Source: Curtobacterium sp. MCBA15_009 (GTDB lineage: Bacteria; Actinomycetota; Actinomycetes; Actinomycetales; Microbacteriaceae). From it: DNA of 64,000 bases. The stretch lies in NCBI RefSeq assembly GCF_001864895.1, contig NZ_MJGO01000023.1, positions 21,168 through 85,167 on the forward strand, given 5' to 3'. Shown piece by piece: positions 1-7,565 of this stretch. Position 1 is the stretch's first letter. Each line of letters opens with the position of its first letter. Below the pieces are notes generated by a model, which saw only the letters and a list, made by a program, of their open reading frames with translations, did not search any database and had not been told where the DNA came from. Both the position numbers and the translations under genes were made by a program.

Positions 1-75
1 GACTCCGCGGGAGGGCTGTCGCTGGTCCCGCTCGTCCGGACCGCTGCCGCTTCCCGCCGTGCCGTGATCGTGCAT
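1..75 (-). CDS. 5' end of an unidentified protein, cut by the window edge
   Basis: An open frame runs from an ATG at 75 off the left edge of the window. The 25 visible codons give a polar N-terminus starting MHDHGTAGSG, without stops. A purine-rich GGGAGGG stretch lies about three bases before the ATG on the minus strand, a plausible though close ribosome binding site. Nothing in the visible residues identifies a family. It would be transcribed away from the small membrane-protein gene at 172. Confidence 0.45.
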   Translation of the reverse strand, partial: MHDHGTAGSGSGPDERDQRQPSRGV

Positions 76-158
76 GGTCCCTCCCCGTTCCGTTGTCGAC
101 GGTAGAGGACGCCACCCTCGCGTGCCAGCAGGTCGCGGACGACTGCTGCCTCGGCGAC

Positions 159-164
159 TACTCT
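159..164 (+). promoter_or_regulatory. -10 box of a leaderless promoter
   Basis: TACTCT fits the actinobacterial TANNNT -10 motif. It ends seven bases before the GTG start at 172, which would put the transcription start at the start codon. No ribosome binding site is visible, in agreement with leaderless translation. Confidence 0.45.
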
Positions 165-171
165 TGAGCGC

Positions 172-357
172 GTGCAACCGTCCAGACGCCGAGGGCTCAT
201 TCTGCTCGGTGGTGGGTGCCTCTTCGTCGTGGTGTTCGCCTCGCTGTTCTTCCTCTCCCCGCGATCACAGGACACGTTGATCCCGCAGATCGCCGTCGTG
301 TTCGGCATCGGGGAGATCGTGACGGGGATCGTGCTGCTCCTGCGCTCGCGGCGGTAG
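172..357 (+). CDS. small two-helix membrane protein
   Basis: This 61-residue protein has an arginine-rich start (MQPSRRRG) followed by two hydrophobic stretches, about residues 8-28 and 39-57, and ends in a basic tail (LLRSRR). That suggests a small inner-membrane protein with two transmembrane helices. I do not recognise a family. The GTG start was chosen because a TACTCT -10 box lies seven bases upstream, a leaderless arrangement. It stands alone: the next gene converges on it from the minus strand. Confidence 0.6.
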   Translation: MQPSRRRGLILLGGGCLFVVVFASLFFLSPRSQDTLIPQIAVVFGIGEIVTGIVLLLRSRR

Positions 358-453
358 CCCGCTCGCCTCGGCTCGGATCGGCGTTGCTCGGGTGACCCGG
401 GGTCTGCGCGCCGAGCGCAGGAGTCCCCGAACGAGGAATCGACCGGGAGCCTG

Positions 454-789
454 CTAGAGCGCTGAGATGACCAGGCCCTGGACGACCACGGCGACGAGGC
501 CGCCCGGCACCATGACGACCAGCGCGACGGGAGCAGCCCACGCCTGGTGCACCCACGGGTGACCGCCGGGCCTGGTGCGCGCCATCGCGGCGAAGGAGCA
601 CGCGGACACGAGCACCGCCCACGCGGCCGTCATGCAGATGATCAGCACAGGGTGCACGTCCTGGGTCACCAGCGGGTGGATCACCGGCAGGAGGAACATC
701 GCCGGTGCGAGCACGAACCCGATCCGTGCGATGCGCCGGAAGGTGGTCCGGTCACTGTTCATCGCCGCGATGGTCGGCCCGTCGGTCAT
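454..789 (-). CDS. three- or four-helix membrane protein, paralogue of 3963-4391
   Basis: This 111-residue protein has hydrophobic segments near residues 20-40, 48-70 and 82-110. It carries the segment ICMTAAWAVLVSACSFAAMA followed by TRPGGHP, almost unchanged in the protein at 3963-4391. The two are clearly paralogues, most similar in their central and C-terminal parts. Function is unknown. Its ATG overlaps the stop of the upstream gene (786-1127) as ATGA, which indicates translational coupling. It is the last gene of the minus-strand operon that starts with the TetR regulator at 3814. Confidence 0.7.
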   Translation of the reverse strand: MTDGPTIAAMNSDRTTFRRIARIGFVLAPAMFLLPVIHPLVTQDVHPVLIICMTAAWAVLVSACSFAAMARTRPGGHPWVHQAWAAPVALVVMVPGGLVAVVVQGLVISAL

Positions 790-1127
790 GCCGACCCCGA
801 CCCCGAGGCCAGGTCGGCGACGAAGCCGAGCGTCCCGAGCACGCGTGCGCCGCCGAAGACGGCGGCGACGGCCCCCAAGCCCGTTCCCGTCACGGCGGAG
901 CGGAACGGAACGGCGGCCAGCCGCCCGCGGATGCCGACGACGACCGCGGCGACGCCGAGCGCCGCGGTGGCGACACCGAGCAGCCCGAGGACCGGCACCG
1001 CCAGGTACGGGTCCGCGACGGCGAACAGGAGCGGCAGCGCGAGCAACGGCAGGACGAGCAACACGAGTGCGGTGATGCCGAGCGGTAGTGCCTTCGAGCG
1101 GCGCGGACGTCCGGATGCGATGGTCAT
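786..1127 (-). CDS. small membrane protein of the TetR operon
   Basis: Translation from the ATG at 1127 gives 113 residues beginning MTIASGRPRRSKAL, then alternating hydrophobic segments (about residues 14-34, 38-62 and 80-105) typical of three transmembrane helices. The frame stays open further upstream, but that stretch would overlap the neighbouring gene and lacks protein-like composition. The ATG at 1127 has a GGGGG-containing ribosome binding site five bases away, so I chose it. The stop overlaps the next gene as ATGA. I do not recognise a family. Confidence 0.65.
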   Translation of the reverse strand: MTIASGRPRRSKALPLGITALVLLVLPLLALPLLFAVADPYLAVPVLGLLGVATAALGVAAVVVGIRGRLAAVPFRSAVTGTGLGAVAAVFGGARVLGTLGFVADLASGSGSA

Positions 1128-1206
1128 GGTTCCCCCTACCGGCACACTACTGCGCCGCACCCCGGGAGCACCGGTGTCCACAGCAGGGCGGAACCACGTC
1201 CCTCGG

Positions 1207-1563
1207 TCAGACGAGGAGTCCGACCGTGAGCGCGACGAGACCGACGACGACGAGCACGGTGGGCACCGTGCTGCGGAGGCGGCGATGCGCACCGGACCAC
1301 GCTGCCGAGGCTGCGGCGACGACTGCGGATGCACCGCCGGCGTAGATGAGCACGAACGCCTCCGGGAAGAAGCCGAGCACGTGGGTCACGAGGCCGGCGA
1401 TCACGATCACGGACCCCGTGACGGCGTGCACACGTGCGGCAGCTGCTCCGGGTGTCGTTCCGCGGAGGTCCAGCAGCGCGGCGACGATGCCCCAGATCGC
1501 GGCTGTCGAGAGGACCGCGCCGCTGATCGAGATGATCGCGGCGCCGACGACGGCGGCGTCCAC
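1207..1563 (-). CDS. four-helix membrane protein
   Basis: This 118-residue, very hydrophobic protein starts at a GTG three bases after the stop of the flavin monooxygenase gene. Four hydrophobic segments can be seen, around residues 3-28, 45-65, 70-88 and 97-118. The only clearly polar stretch (GAHRRLRS) precedes the last helix. The tight spacing makes it a member of the TetR-monooxygenase operon. A role in efflux or membrane sensing is possible, but no family motif was recognised. Confidence 0.65.
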   Translation of the reverse strand: MDAAVVGAAIISISGAVLSTAAIWGIVAALLDLRGTTPGAAAARVHAVTGSVIVIAGLVTHVLGFFPEAFVLIYAGGASAVVAAASAAWSGAHRRLRSTVPTVLVVVGLVALTVGLLV

Positions 1564-1566
1564 GGG

Positions 1567-3174
1567 CTACGCCCCACTCGTCGCGGCGGCGCTGACAGCA
1601 GCGCCGCGCGGTTCCCCGAACCAGGTCCGGAGTGCCGTCCCGACGTCGGTGGGGTCGGTCCGCGACCACGCGACGAAGCCGTCGGGTCGGATCAGCATCG
1701 ACGGCAGTCCGCTCCCCGGTGCCAGTCCGCTCCCCGGTGCCAGTCCGCTCCCCGGTGCCAGTTCGACGTGGTCGACCCGGTCCGACCAGGGCGCAGCAGC
1801 GTCGCGCAGGCTGCCGTCGTCGTCGAGCAGGACGGGACGTGCGGCGTGGAGCATCTCGGGGACCCGGCGACGGGTGCCGTCGGCGAGGGTGAGCTGCGCG
1901 GACGGCGCGAACCAGCCGGTGGGGCCGTCGGGATCGGTGGCACCCGTCTCGTAGCGGACGTCGGCGCCTGCGAGCAGGTCCGCGATGCGCTGCACCGTGC
2001 CCGTGTCGGTGAGCAGCTCGGCGAAGAGGTCGCGGAGCGCCGTGACGTCCGACCCGGGCGCCATGAGCGCCGTCTGCGCCTGCGTCTGCATGAAGACCCG
2101 CTGTCCGAGCGGCCGGCGTTCTGCCTCGTAGGTGTCGAGCAACCCTGCCGGCGCCGTGCCCGCGAGGTCGGCGGCGAGTTTCCACGCCAGGTTCGCGGCG
2201 TCCTGCAGTGCGAGGTTCAGCCCGGGGCCGCCTGCCGCGGAGTGGACGTGGGCAGCGTCGCCGAGCAGGAACACGCGACGGTCCCGGTAGCGGTCGGCGA
2301 CGCGGGTGTTCCTGCCGGAGAGCCGACGCAACAGGGCGGCGTGTCCCTGCGCGGGAGGCGCGAGGGCGACACGGACACCGAGGACGCGTTCGAGACTGTC
2401 CTCCATCTCGGCCAGGGTCATCGCTGCCCCGTCACCGGGGAAGCTGCCCTCGGGTTCGTCCTCCCACTCCGCGGTGTACACCAGCGGGTGCTCGGGGTCG
2501 TGGAGGGCGATCGTCGCGACTCCTGTCTCGGTCCGGTGGAACGCTGCCGCGATCTCGCCAAGTCCGGCGACGCGCACCTTCCCGGGGCCGGCTGCGACCA
2601 GCGCGTCGGTCGGGGCGATGAGCGCCGTGCGGTCCACGACGTGGCGGTCGGTGTTCCCCGGGAAACCGATGCCGGACTGCTTGCGGACGGTGCTCCGCGC
2701 CCCGTCGCTCCCGATCAGGTACCGAGCCGACAGCGTGCTCTCGGCCGCGGTCGTGGTGTCGACGACGGTGACGTCGACGCGGTCGTCGTGCTGCAGGAAG
2801 GACCGCAGCTCGACGCCGCGACGGATCTCCACGCCCAGCTCGGCGGCGCGCTCGTTCAGGACGCGCTCCAGGTCGCGCTGGTTGATGTGCAGCAGGTACA
2901 TCGGGTTGCGCTCGCCGAGCACGTGCAGCGGCACGGGGAGCGCGCCGAAGAAGAAGGCCGGAGCCGGGGACGGCTCGGCCACCCCTGCGCACCGCTCGAA
3001 CAGGCCGCGCTGGTCCAGCAGACGGACGACCTGGCCGGTGAGGCCGTGTGCCTTGTCCCACTGGTTGATCGCGGGGAGACGTTCGAGGACCAGCGGGTTC
3101 GCACCCGCGAGTTGCAGCTCGCAGGCGACGAAGACGCCCACGGGGCCGCCACCGACGATGAGGACGTCGTACAT
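1567..3174 (-). CDS. FAD-dependent aromatic monooxygenase (class A flavoprotein)
   Basis: This 535-residue protein would hydroxylate an aromatic or polyketide-like compound using FAD, NADPH and oxygen in the cytoplasm. The N-terminus has the Rossmann dinucleotide motif GGGPVG (residues 8-13). The second FAD motif, FLLGDAAH, lies near residue 305 and is followed by GGPGLNLALQDAANLAWKLA, as in PgaE-, tetracycline- and rifampicin-type monooxygenases. The C-terminal part resembles the thioredoxin-like tail of that group. Residues 473-490 are three copies of LAPGSG, coded by an 18-bp tandem repeat. A GGAAAGG ribosome binding site precedes the ATG. The gene follows tetR by 34 bases, so its substrate is probably sensed by that regulator. 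Antibiotic detoxification and catabolism are both possible. Confidence 0.9.
   Translation of the reverse strand: MYDVLIVGGGPVGVFVACELQLAGANPLVLERLPAINQWDKAHGLTGQVVRLLDQRGLFERCAGVAEPSPAPAFFFGALPVPLHVLGERNPMYLLHINQRDLERVLNERAAELGVEIRRGVELRSFLQHDDRVDVTVVDTTTAAESTLSARYLIGSDGARSTVRKQSGIGFPGNTDRHVVDRTALIAPTDALVAAGPGKVRVAGLGEIAAAFHRTETGVATIALHDPEHPLVYTAEWEDEPEGSFPGDGAAMTLAEMEDSLERVLGVRVALAPPAQGHAALLRRLSGRNTRVADRYRDRRVFLLGDAAHVHSAAGGPGLNLALQDAANLAWKLAADLAGTAPAGLLDTYEAERRPLGQRVFMQTQAQTALMAPGSDVTALRDLFAELLTDTGTVQRIADLLAGADVRYETGATDPDGPTGWFAPSAQLTLADGTRRRVPEMLHAARPVLLDDDGSLRDAAAPWSDRVDHVELAPGSGLAPGSGLAPGSGLPSMLIRPDGFVAWSRTDPTDVGTALRTWFGEPRGAAVSAAATSGA
1705..1758 (-). repeat. three perfect 18-bp tandem repeats inside the monooxygenase gene
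   Basis: The unit cagtccgctccccggtgc occurs three times head to tail without a mismatch. It keeps the reading frame and codes for LAPGSG three times. A perfect in-frame minisatellite like this is prone to gaining or losing copies by slippage, which would lengthen or shorten a linker without breaking the protein. Confidence 0.95.
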
Positions 3175-3208
3175 GAGGAAGAGCCTTTCCGGACGGTGCG
3201 GGTGGAGG

Positions 3209-3814
3209 TCAGACGTGCAGGCGGTCGAAGCCGCTGCCGAGCCGCTGGAAGGCAGCGACGAGCATCGGCTCGAGCGAGCCCGCGTCGCTGCTCGACGCCC
3301 AGGACTCCAAGGTGGTCAGCAGGGTGGAGAGCGCTGCCGCCGCGACGGCTGCCGACAGCGGATCGTCGCGCTCGACACCGAGCCGTGCGGCGATCGCCTG
3401 CGCGAGGACGCTGTTCGCGGTCCGGGCGCCACGATCGACCGCGGACTGCATGCCGGGTGTCGCGAGCACGGCCATCAGGCCGCTCTGGTCGTCCCCGGAC
3501 GACCCTGCCGCTCGTGCCCGGTACGGAGCCAGCAGGACCGCGGTGACCGCCGCCCACAGCGGCTCGTCGTCCGGGTGCTGTGCGAGGTCGGTCGCCGCCG
3601 CCCGGACACGTTGCACGTGGCGGTCGGCGATCGCGTCCTCCTTGCTCGAGAAGTAGTTGCCGAACGTCCGGCGGGACACGCCGACCTGGCGGACGATGTC
3701 CTCGACACGGACGTTGTCGAGGCCGCGCTCGCGTGCCAGCAGCACGGTGGTGACGCTCAGTTCGTCGCGGAGTGCCGCCTTCTTCTGGTCGCGGAGCGAC
3801 GGGGTTGCTGCCAT
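3209..3814 (-). CDS. TetR/AcrR-family transcriptional regulator
   Basis: From the ATG at 3814 this is a 201-residue regulator. The N-terminal helix-turn-helix is visible as VRVEDIVRQVGVSRRTFGNYFSSKEDAI (in two parts: VRVEDIVRQVGVSRR, then TFGNYFSSKEDAI), the signature of the TetR family. The C-terminal ligand-binding domain is helical and less conserved. The open frame reaches further upstream, but I chose 3814 because TACGGT sits six bases before it (leaderless -10) and because the longer form would run through the operator palindrome. The gene leads the operon with the flavin monooxygenase and three small membrane proteins. It is likely an autorepressor released by the monooxygenase substrate. 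Confidence 0.9.
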   Translation of the reverse strand: MAATPSLRDQKKAALRDELSVTTVLLARERGLDNVRVEDIVRQVGVSRRTFGNYFSSKEDAIADRHVQRVRAAATDLAQHPDDEPLWAAVTAVLLAPYRARAAGSSGDDQSGLMAVLATPGMQSAVDRGARTANSVLAQAIAARLGVERDDPLSAAVAAAALSTLLTTLESWASSSDAGSLEPMLVAAFQRLGSGFDRLHV

Positions 3815-3820
3815 GGACTC

Positions 3821-3866
3821 ACCGTAACCAGAACTTGCCCAATGCGCAATCATGCCCATTGGGCAA
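3821..3866 (-). promoter_or_regulatory. tetR promoter with overlapping palindromic operator
   Basis: TTGCCCAATG (3835-3844) and CATTGGGCAA (3857-3866) form a perfect 10-bp inverted repeat with a 12-base spacer. The right half also contains the perfect 13-bp palindrome TGCCCATTGGGCA. On the minus strand TTGCGC, a 17-base gap and TACGGT (3821-3826) form a promoter whose start would fall on the tetR ATG. The palindrome covers the -35 region, the expected place for TetR autorepression. Confidence 0.7.
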
Positions 3867-3962
3867 CTTGCAAACGGTGCCGGACCACATGGCGGCTGCG
3901 TGGCGGAGGTCCGCGGCGGCGTCAGCGAAGTCGTACGCGGGGTGGTTCCCCTCGAGGTGGAT

Positions 3963-4391
3963 TCACCTGGACAGCAGGAAGAGCCCGTGGATGACGGCCC
4001 CGTACAGGAAGAAGGCGGCGAGCCCGCCGGGCACCATCGCGATGACGGCTGCAGGCACCGCCCACGTCTGGTGGATGCCGGGATGACCGCCGGGTCTGGT
4101 GTTCGCCATCGCGGCGAAGGAGCATGCCGAGACGAGTACCGCCCACGCTGCGGTCATGCAGATGATGACCCAGGAGTGCCACTCGCGAGCCACCAACGGG
4201 ACGACGAGCGGCAGGAAGAACATCGCCGGCGCGAGGACGAAACCGGTGCGGGCGACCTTCCGGTAGGTGGACCGCTTGCGGTGCATCTCCGCGTCGGCGC
4301 GTTGCGGGGTCTCCTCGTCGGGCCAGGAGCTGGACAGTGCTCCTGGCCAGGAGTCGGCATCGAAGGCGTCGCTGTCGGCGGGGTCGGGCAC
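3963..4391 (-). CDS. membrane protein, paralogue of 454-789
   Basis: This 142-residue protein has a polar, acidic N-terminal extension of about 40 residues (MPDPADSDAFDADSW...). It is followed by the same hydrophobic core as the 111-residue protein at 454-789: GFVLAPAMF near residue 49, then ICMTAAWAVLVSACSFAAMA and TRPGGHP. Three or four membrane helices are likely. The GTG at 4391 has AAGGA eight bases upstream and was chosen for that reason; an internal ATG at 4286 would give a form closer in length to its paralogue. It lies upstream of tetR on the same strand, so the two paralogues flank the TetR operon. Function unknown. Confidence 0.7.
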   Translation of the reverse strand: MPDPADSDAFDADSWPGALSSSWPDEETPQRADAEMHRKRSTYRKVARTGFVLAPAMFFLPLVVPLVAREWHSWVIICMTAAWAVLVSACSFAAMANTRPGGHPGIHQTWAVPAAVIAMVPGGLAAFFLYGAVIHGLFLLSR

Positions 4392-4518
4392 GGGTGCAGT
4401 CCTTGACCATCAGGCAGACGAGCGGCAGGAAGAACGGAAGGCGGCGGGAGCGTTCGCGGATCGTGCCGGAACCGTGCCACGGCACCTGATCCGAGCCTCG
4501 AGCAACGCCTGGAGAAAC

Positions 4519-4550
4519 ACGAAGACCCCCGGTTTCCCGGGGGTCTTCGT
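4519..4550 (-). terminator. terminator of the tRNA operon
   Basis: A perfect 14-bp stem (4519-4532 with 4537-4550, loop tttc) lies directly after the last minus-strand tRNA. On that strand it is followed by a U-rich GTGTTTCTCC tail. This is a convincing factor-independent terminator. Confidence 0.85.
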
Positions 4551-4552
4551 CG

Positions 4553-4627
4553 TGGTGGGCGATACTGGGATCGAACCAGTGACCTCTTCCGTGTCAGGGA
4601 AGCGCGCTACCGCTGCGCCAATCGCCC
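4553..4627 (-). tRNA. tRNA-Val (GAC)
   Basis: The minus strand reads GGGCGATTGGCGCAGCGG at the 5' end, and the matching ATCGCCC acceptor strand is followed by discriminator A and an encoded CCA. The anticodon arm CTTCC-CTGACAC-GGAAG has anticodon GAC. The T-arm carries GGTTCGATCC. It is the last of three tRNA genes in one unit, directly before a strong terminator. Confidence 0.95.
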
Positions 4628-4642
4628 AGAGGAGTGTGGAAC

Positions 4643-4716
4643 TGGAGGTGGGGACGGGATTCGAACCCGCGTGGACGGCTTTGCAGGCCGCTGCCTAGCC
4701 TCTCGGCCACCCCACC
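4643..4716 (-). tRNA. tRNA-Cys (GCA)
   Basis: The acceptor stem pairs GGTGGGG with CCCCACC, followed by U and an encoded CCA. The anticodon arm contains GGC-CTGCAAA-GCC, so the anticodon is GCA. The T-loop GGTTCGAATCC is intact. It lies in the middle of the minus-strand Gly-Cys-Val unit. Confidence 0.95.
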
Positions 4717-4798
4717 ATCGAGGTTCACGTCTCCGTGAGTACCCGAACGGTGGGATACCCTCTGGTGAGTCGCGGTCTTCCGGAGAAGACCACACTCG

Positions 4799-4870
4799 AG
4801 CGGATGACGAGATTCGAACTCGCGACCCTCACCTTGGCAAGGTGATGCGCTACCACTGCGCCACATCCGC
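4799..4870 (-). tRNA. tRNA-Gly (GCC)
   Basis: The acceptor stem pairs GCGGATG with CATCCGC. The anticodon arm TCACC-TTGCCAA-GGTGA has anticodon GCC, and the T-arm reads GAGTTCGAATCTC. The 3' CCA is not encoded (discriminator U is followed by CGA). It is the first gene of the minus-strand unit. Confidence 0.95.
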
Positions 4871-4905
4871 ACTTGTCGTTCCGCTGTCGCGGCGACGACG
4901 TAAAC

Positions 4906-4933
4906 TCTATACGCACCGGGGCACTTCCGCCAA
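4906..4933 (-). promoter_or_regulatory. promoter of the Gly-Cys-Val tRNA unit
   Basis: On the minus strand TTGGCG (4928-4933) and TATAGA (4906-4911) are separated by 16 bases. They lie about 35 bases before tRNA-Gly in a locally AT-richer stretch, consistent with a housekeeping sigma promoter. Confidence 0.55.
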
Positions 4934-5085
4934 AATCGATCCCGTTCACCGGGCGTGTCCCCCGTGTTCATGCGGATCGGGACCCCTCGCCAGGCCCGTC
5001 GGACGCCGCGCCACACCCGGGGCGCGCGCCGTGTTCGGTGCACCGCCGCAGATCCGCTACTATCGACTCGCACGAACAGTGCAGG

Positions 5086-5158
5086 GGGCGATTGGCGCAG
5101 TTGGTAGCGCGCTTCGTTCACACCGAAGAGGTCATCAGTTCGAGTCTGGTATCGCCCA
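5086..5158 (+). tRNA. tRNA-Val (CAC)
   Basis: The acceptor stem pairs GGGCGAT with ATCGCCC. The anticodon arm CTTCG-TTCACAC-CGAAG has anticodon CAC, and the T-arm contains GTTCGAGTC. CCA is not encoded. TACTAT at 5058-5063 is a likely -10 box. The gene is divergent from the other tRNAs and is followed at once by a terminator and the jet operon. Confidence 0.95.
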
Positions 5159-5166
5159 CCCTTGAC

Positions 5167-5200
5167 ACAAGAGCCCGACGCAGCAGCGTCGGGCTCTTGT
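5167..5200 (+). terminator. terminator of tRNA-Val (CAC)
   Basis: A perfect 15-bp stem (5167-5181 with 5186-5200) with a four-base loop follows the tRNA by eight bases. The tail (CATCTCATC) is only weakly U-rich. It separates the tRNA from jetA, whose ATG lies 59 bases further on. Confidence 0.8.
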
Positions 5201-5259
5201 CATCTCATCGGTCCGCAGCACGCGGGCCGGACCACCAGCACGATCGGACGAAGGGGCGC

Positions 5260-6786
5260 ATGACCGACGTCGACCTCGAGTTCGCCCGGGTCCGAGCGGT
5301 CCTCGACCGTCCGACCCTGCGGCTCATGTCCCGGCCGACCAGCGCCACGGTCCTCGCCGTGTTCCGCACGGTGTTCGACCGCGACGTGCAGTACGTCCCC
5401 GCCGACCGCATGCACCTGCAGGTCGAGGAGCACGTCGCCCGCCTGCAGGCCGCCGGCGCACGCGTCCCCGCCAGCGAGCAGGCCGAGGGCGAGCAGGAGG
5501 CCCGACCGAACGGCCGCGCGCTGTGCCGCGAGTGGGTCGGTGCGCAGTGGCTCGTCCGCTCGAACTCCCCCGACGGCGACGAGCAGTACTCGCTGACGAG
5601 CCACGCGCTCGAAGCGCTGAGCCTCGTCGACGCCCTGTCGGCCGACCGCGCGCTCATCAGCGAGAGCCGGCTGGCGATGATCGTCGACGCGGTGCACCGG
5701 TGGGCGGCCCGCGCCGAGCCCGATCCCGACGTGCAGATCCGCCGGATCGACGCCCAGATCGCCGAGCTGCAGGCCGAGCGCGAGCGGCTCGAGCACGGCG
5801 ACGACGTGGTGGCCGTCGACGACGACCGGATGCGCGACGGGTACACGAACATCTCGGACCTCATCCGCCAGCTGCCGAGCGACTTCAAGCGCGTCGAGGA
5901 AGCGGTCGCGACGATGCACCGCTCGATCGTCGAGGACTTCCGGCAAGAGGTCCGCCCCATCGGCGAGATCCTCGACGACTACCTGGCGCGCACGGACAAC
6001 CTGATGGAGGCCACCCCCGAGGGCCGCGCCTTCGAGGGCGCGTTCGAGCTCCTCCGCGACGACGCCCTGCTGCTGCGGCTCCGCGACGACATCGCGACGA
6101 TCCTGTCGCACCCGTTCGCGCAGGGGCTCGGCGCTGGCGAGCGGCGGGCGTTCCGCAACACCGTGACGATCCTGCGCCAGGGCATCGAGGACGTCCTCGC
6201 GCAGCGCCGCCAGCTCACCGCCACGCTCCGCGACCAGATCGTCGCCCACGACGTGGTGCGCGACCGCGAGCTCGACGCCGTGCTCCGCTCGATCAACCGC
6301 GGCCTCGCGACGCTGATGGACCAGGGCGGCGCGCGCGACCGCATCCCGCTGCCGCTCCTGCCGGCGGCCGCCGAGGTCGGCACGCTGCGCGAGCGCTTCT
6401 ACGACCCGGACGCCGAGTCCGTGCCGCCGCCCATCGAGGAGCCCGACGACGACGTCTTCGAGGACCTCGACGTCGACATGCTCCGCAGGCACGGCGGCCC
6501 GCTCCTGACCGAGCTGCGCGCGGCGCTCCGCTTCGCCGAGGCCGACTCGAGCGTCGACGCGTTCCACGGGCTGCCGCCCGAGCAGCGGCGGCCGGTCGAG
6601 CTCTTCGGCCTGGCGCACCTGCTGACGGGGCGCGAGGACTTCGAGTCCGCCGCGCACGTCGCCGAGCACCGCACGGTCCGGCCCGACGGCAGCCCCGTCA
6701 CCTTCCACATGCCCACCGCCGCTCTCGCCGACGAGCGCACACCGGTCGGCGACGCACACGACGAGAACGCACAGGAGGCACGGTGA
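5260..6786 (+). CDS. jetA: JetA/MksF-like Wadjet protein (DUF3375)
   Basis: This 508-residue protein matches the DUF3375 (JetA/MksF) kleisin-type subunit of Wadjet and Mks condensins. The N-terminal helical region LRLMSRPTSATVLAVFRTVF and the domain ending in long charged helices (about residues 160-400, many Glu/Arg/Asp) are typical. It should bridge the two JetC heads in an SMC-like complex that senses and condenses small circular DNA. The ATG at 5260 has GAAGGGG five bases upstream; the frame is open further left, but that runs through the tRNA gene. The stop overlaps jetB as GTGA. The gene is the first of a three-gene operon directly behind tRNA-Val. Confidence 0.85.
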   Translation: MTDVDLEFARVRAVLDRPTLRLMSRPTSATVLAVFRTVFDRDVQYVPADRMHLQVEEHVARLQAAGARVPASEQAEGEQEARPNGRALCREWVGAQWLVRSNSPDGDEQYSLTSHALEALSLVDALSADRALISESRLAMIVDAVHRWAARAEPDPDVQIRRIDAQIAELQAERERLEHGDDVVAVDDDRMRDGYTNISDLIRQLPSDFKRVEEAVATMHRSIVEDFRQEVRPIGEILDDYLARTDNLMEATPEGRAFEGAFELLRDDALLLRLRDDIATILSHPFAQGLGAGERRAFRNTVTILRQGIEDVLAQRRQLTATLRDQIVAHDVVRDRELDAVLRSINRGLATLMDQGGARDRIPLPLLPAAAEVGTLRERFYDPDAESVPPPIEEPDDDVFEDLDVDMLRRHGGPLLTELRAALRFAEADSSVDAFHGLPPEQRRPVELFGLAHLLTGREDFESAAHVAEHRTVRPDGSPVTFHMPTAALADERTPVGDAHDENAQEAR

Positions 6787-7565
6787 GCGACACGACGCCG
6801 GCACCGGTCGACGACACGGTCCCCTACGACGACCCCGCATCCGTGATGCAGGACGACGAGCGCGACGAGTCCAGCTTCGCCCTCTTCGAGGGCGACGAGG
6901 GCCGGCTCGACGAGCACCAGCGCCGCGCCCTGGTGGCCCTGCTGCGGCACTCGTACGTCAGCTCCCGCACGCACCCCGACGAGTGGCGGGCTGTCCTCGA
7001 CGCCGAGTACCAGCTGCGGTCCCGCCTGAACGACCTGTTCCTCGAGCTGCACGTCGACCGGGACCGCGAGGTCGCCTGGAAGCGCCAGGCCCGCTCGGAG
7101 AGCCAGCGCCGCACGTTCCCGACCCTGCTCCGCGACCTGCCGTACACCCGCGAGGAGACGATCGTCCTCGTCTACCTGCGGATGCGCCTGCGTGCCGACG
7201 CCCGACCGGGCCCGGACCAGGTCGTGGTCGACCGGTCCGAGATCCTCGGGCACGTGGCGGGCTTCCGTCCGGCGACCGCGACCGACCGCACCCGCGACGA
7301 GGGCCGGGTCGCCAAGGCCATCGAGCGTCTCGTCACCGCGCGCATCCTCATCCGCACCTCGGACCCGGACCGCTTCCGGGTGGCGAGCGTCGTCGAGGTG
7401 CTGCTCCCCCTGGAACGCCTGCTCGAACTCGACGCCTGGTTGCGCACCACCACCGCGCAGACGGACGCGACCGCCCCGGGCGGCGAGCCGAGCGACGGCG
7501 ACGACCCGGGCCTCCCGACCGACACCGACACCGATACCGACGACGAAGGCGAGACGGAAGCGTGA
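6783..7565 (+). CDS. jetB: JetB/MksE-like Wadjet protein (DUF4194)
   Basis: This 260-residue protein belongs to the DUF4194 (JetB/MksE) winged-helix subunit family. The central part RRTFPTLLRDLPYTREET followed by IVLVYLRMRLR is characteristic. The protein starts at a GTG overlapping the jetA stop and ends in a TGA overlapping the jetC GTG, so the three genes are translationally coupled. The C-terminus is low complexity, a run of Asp-Thr pairs before GETEA. In the complex it is expected to bind JetA and the DNA held between the JetC arms. Confidence 0.85.
   Translation: MSDTTPAPVDDTVPYDDPASVMQDDERDESSFALFEGDEGRLDEHQRRALVALLRHSYVSSRTHPDEWRAVLDAEYQLRSRLNDLFLELHVDRDREVAWKRQARSESQRRTFPTLLRDLPYTREETIVLVYLRMRLRADARPGPDQVVVDRSEILGHVAGFRPATATDRTRDEGRVAKAIERLVTARILIRTSDPDRFRVASVVEVLLPLERLLELDAWLRTTTAQTDATAPGGEPSDGDDPGLPTDTDTDTDDEGETEA

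Noticed and set aside
547..3546. 999-codon open frame on the plus strand opposite the TetR-monooxygenase operon
   Set aside because: It is the GC-rich antisense shadow of real genes: composition is Arg/Gly/Asp-heavy with no domain, while the minus strand holds recognisable proteins with ribosome binding sites.
5086..5200. Attachment site for an integrated element at tRNA-Val(CAC)
   Set aside because: No second copy of the tRNA 3' end and no integrase gene is found in the window. The other Val tRNA is a complete gene with a different anticodon.
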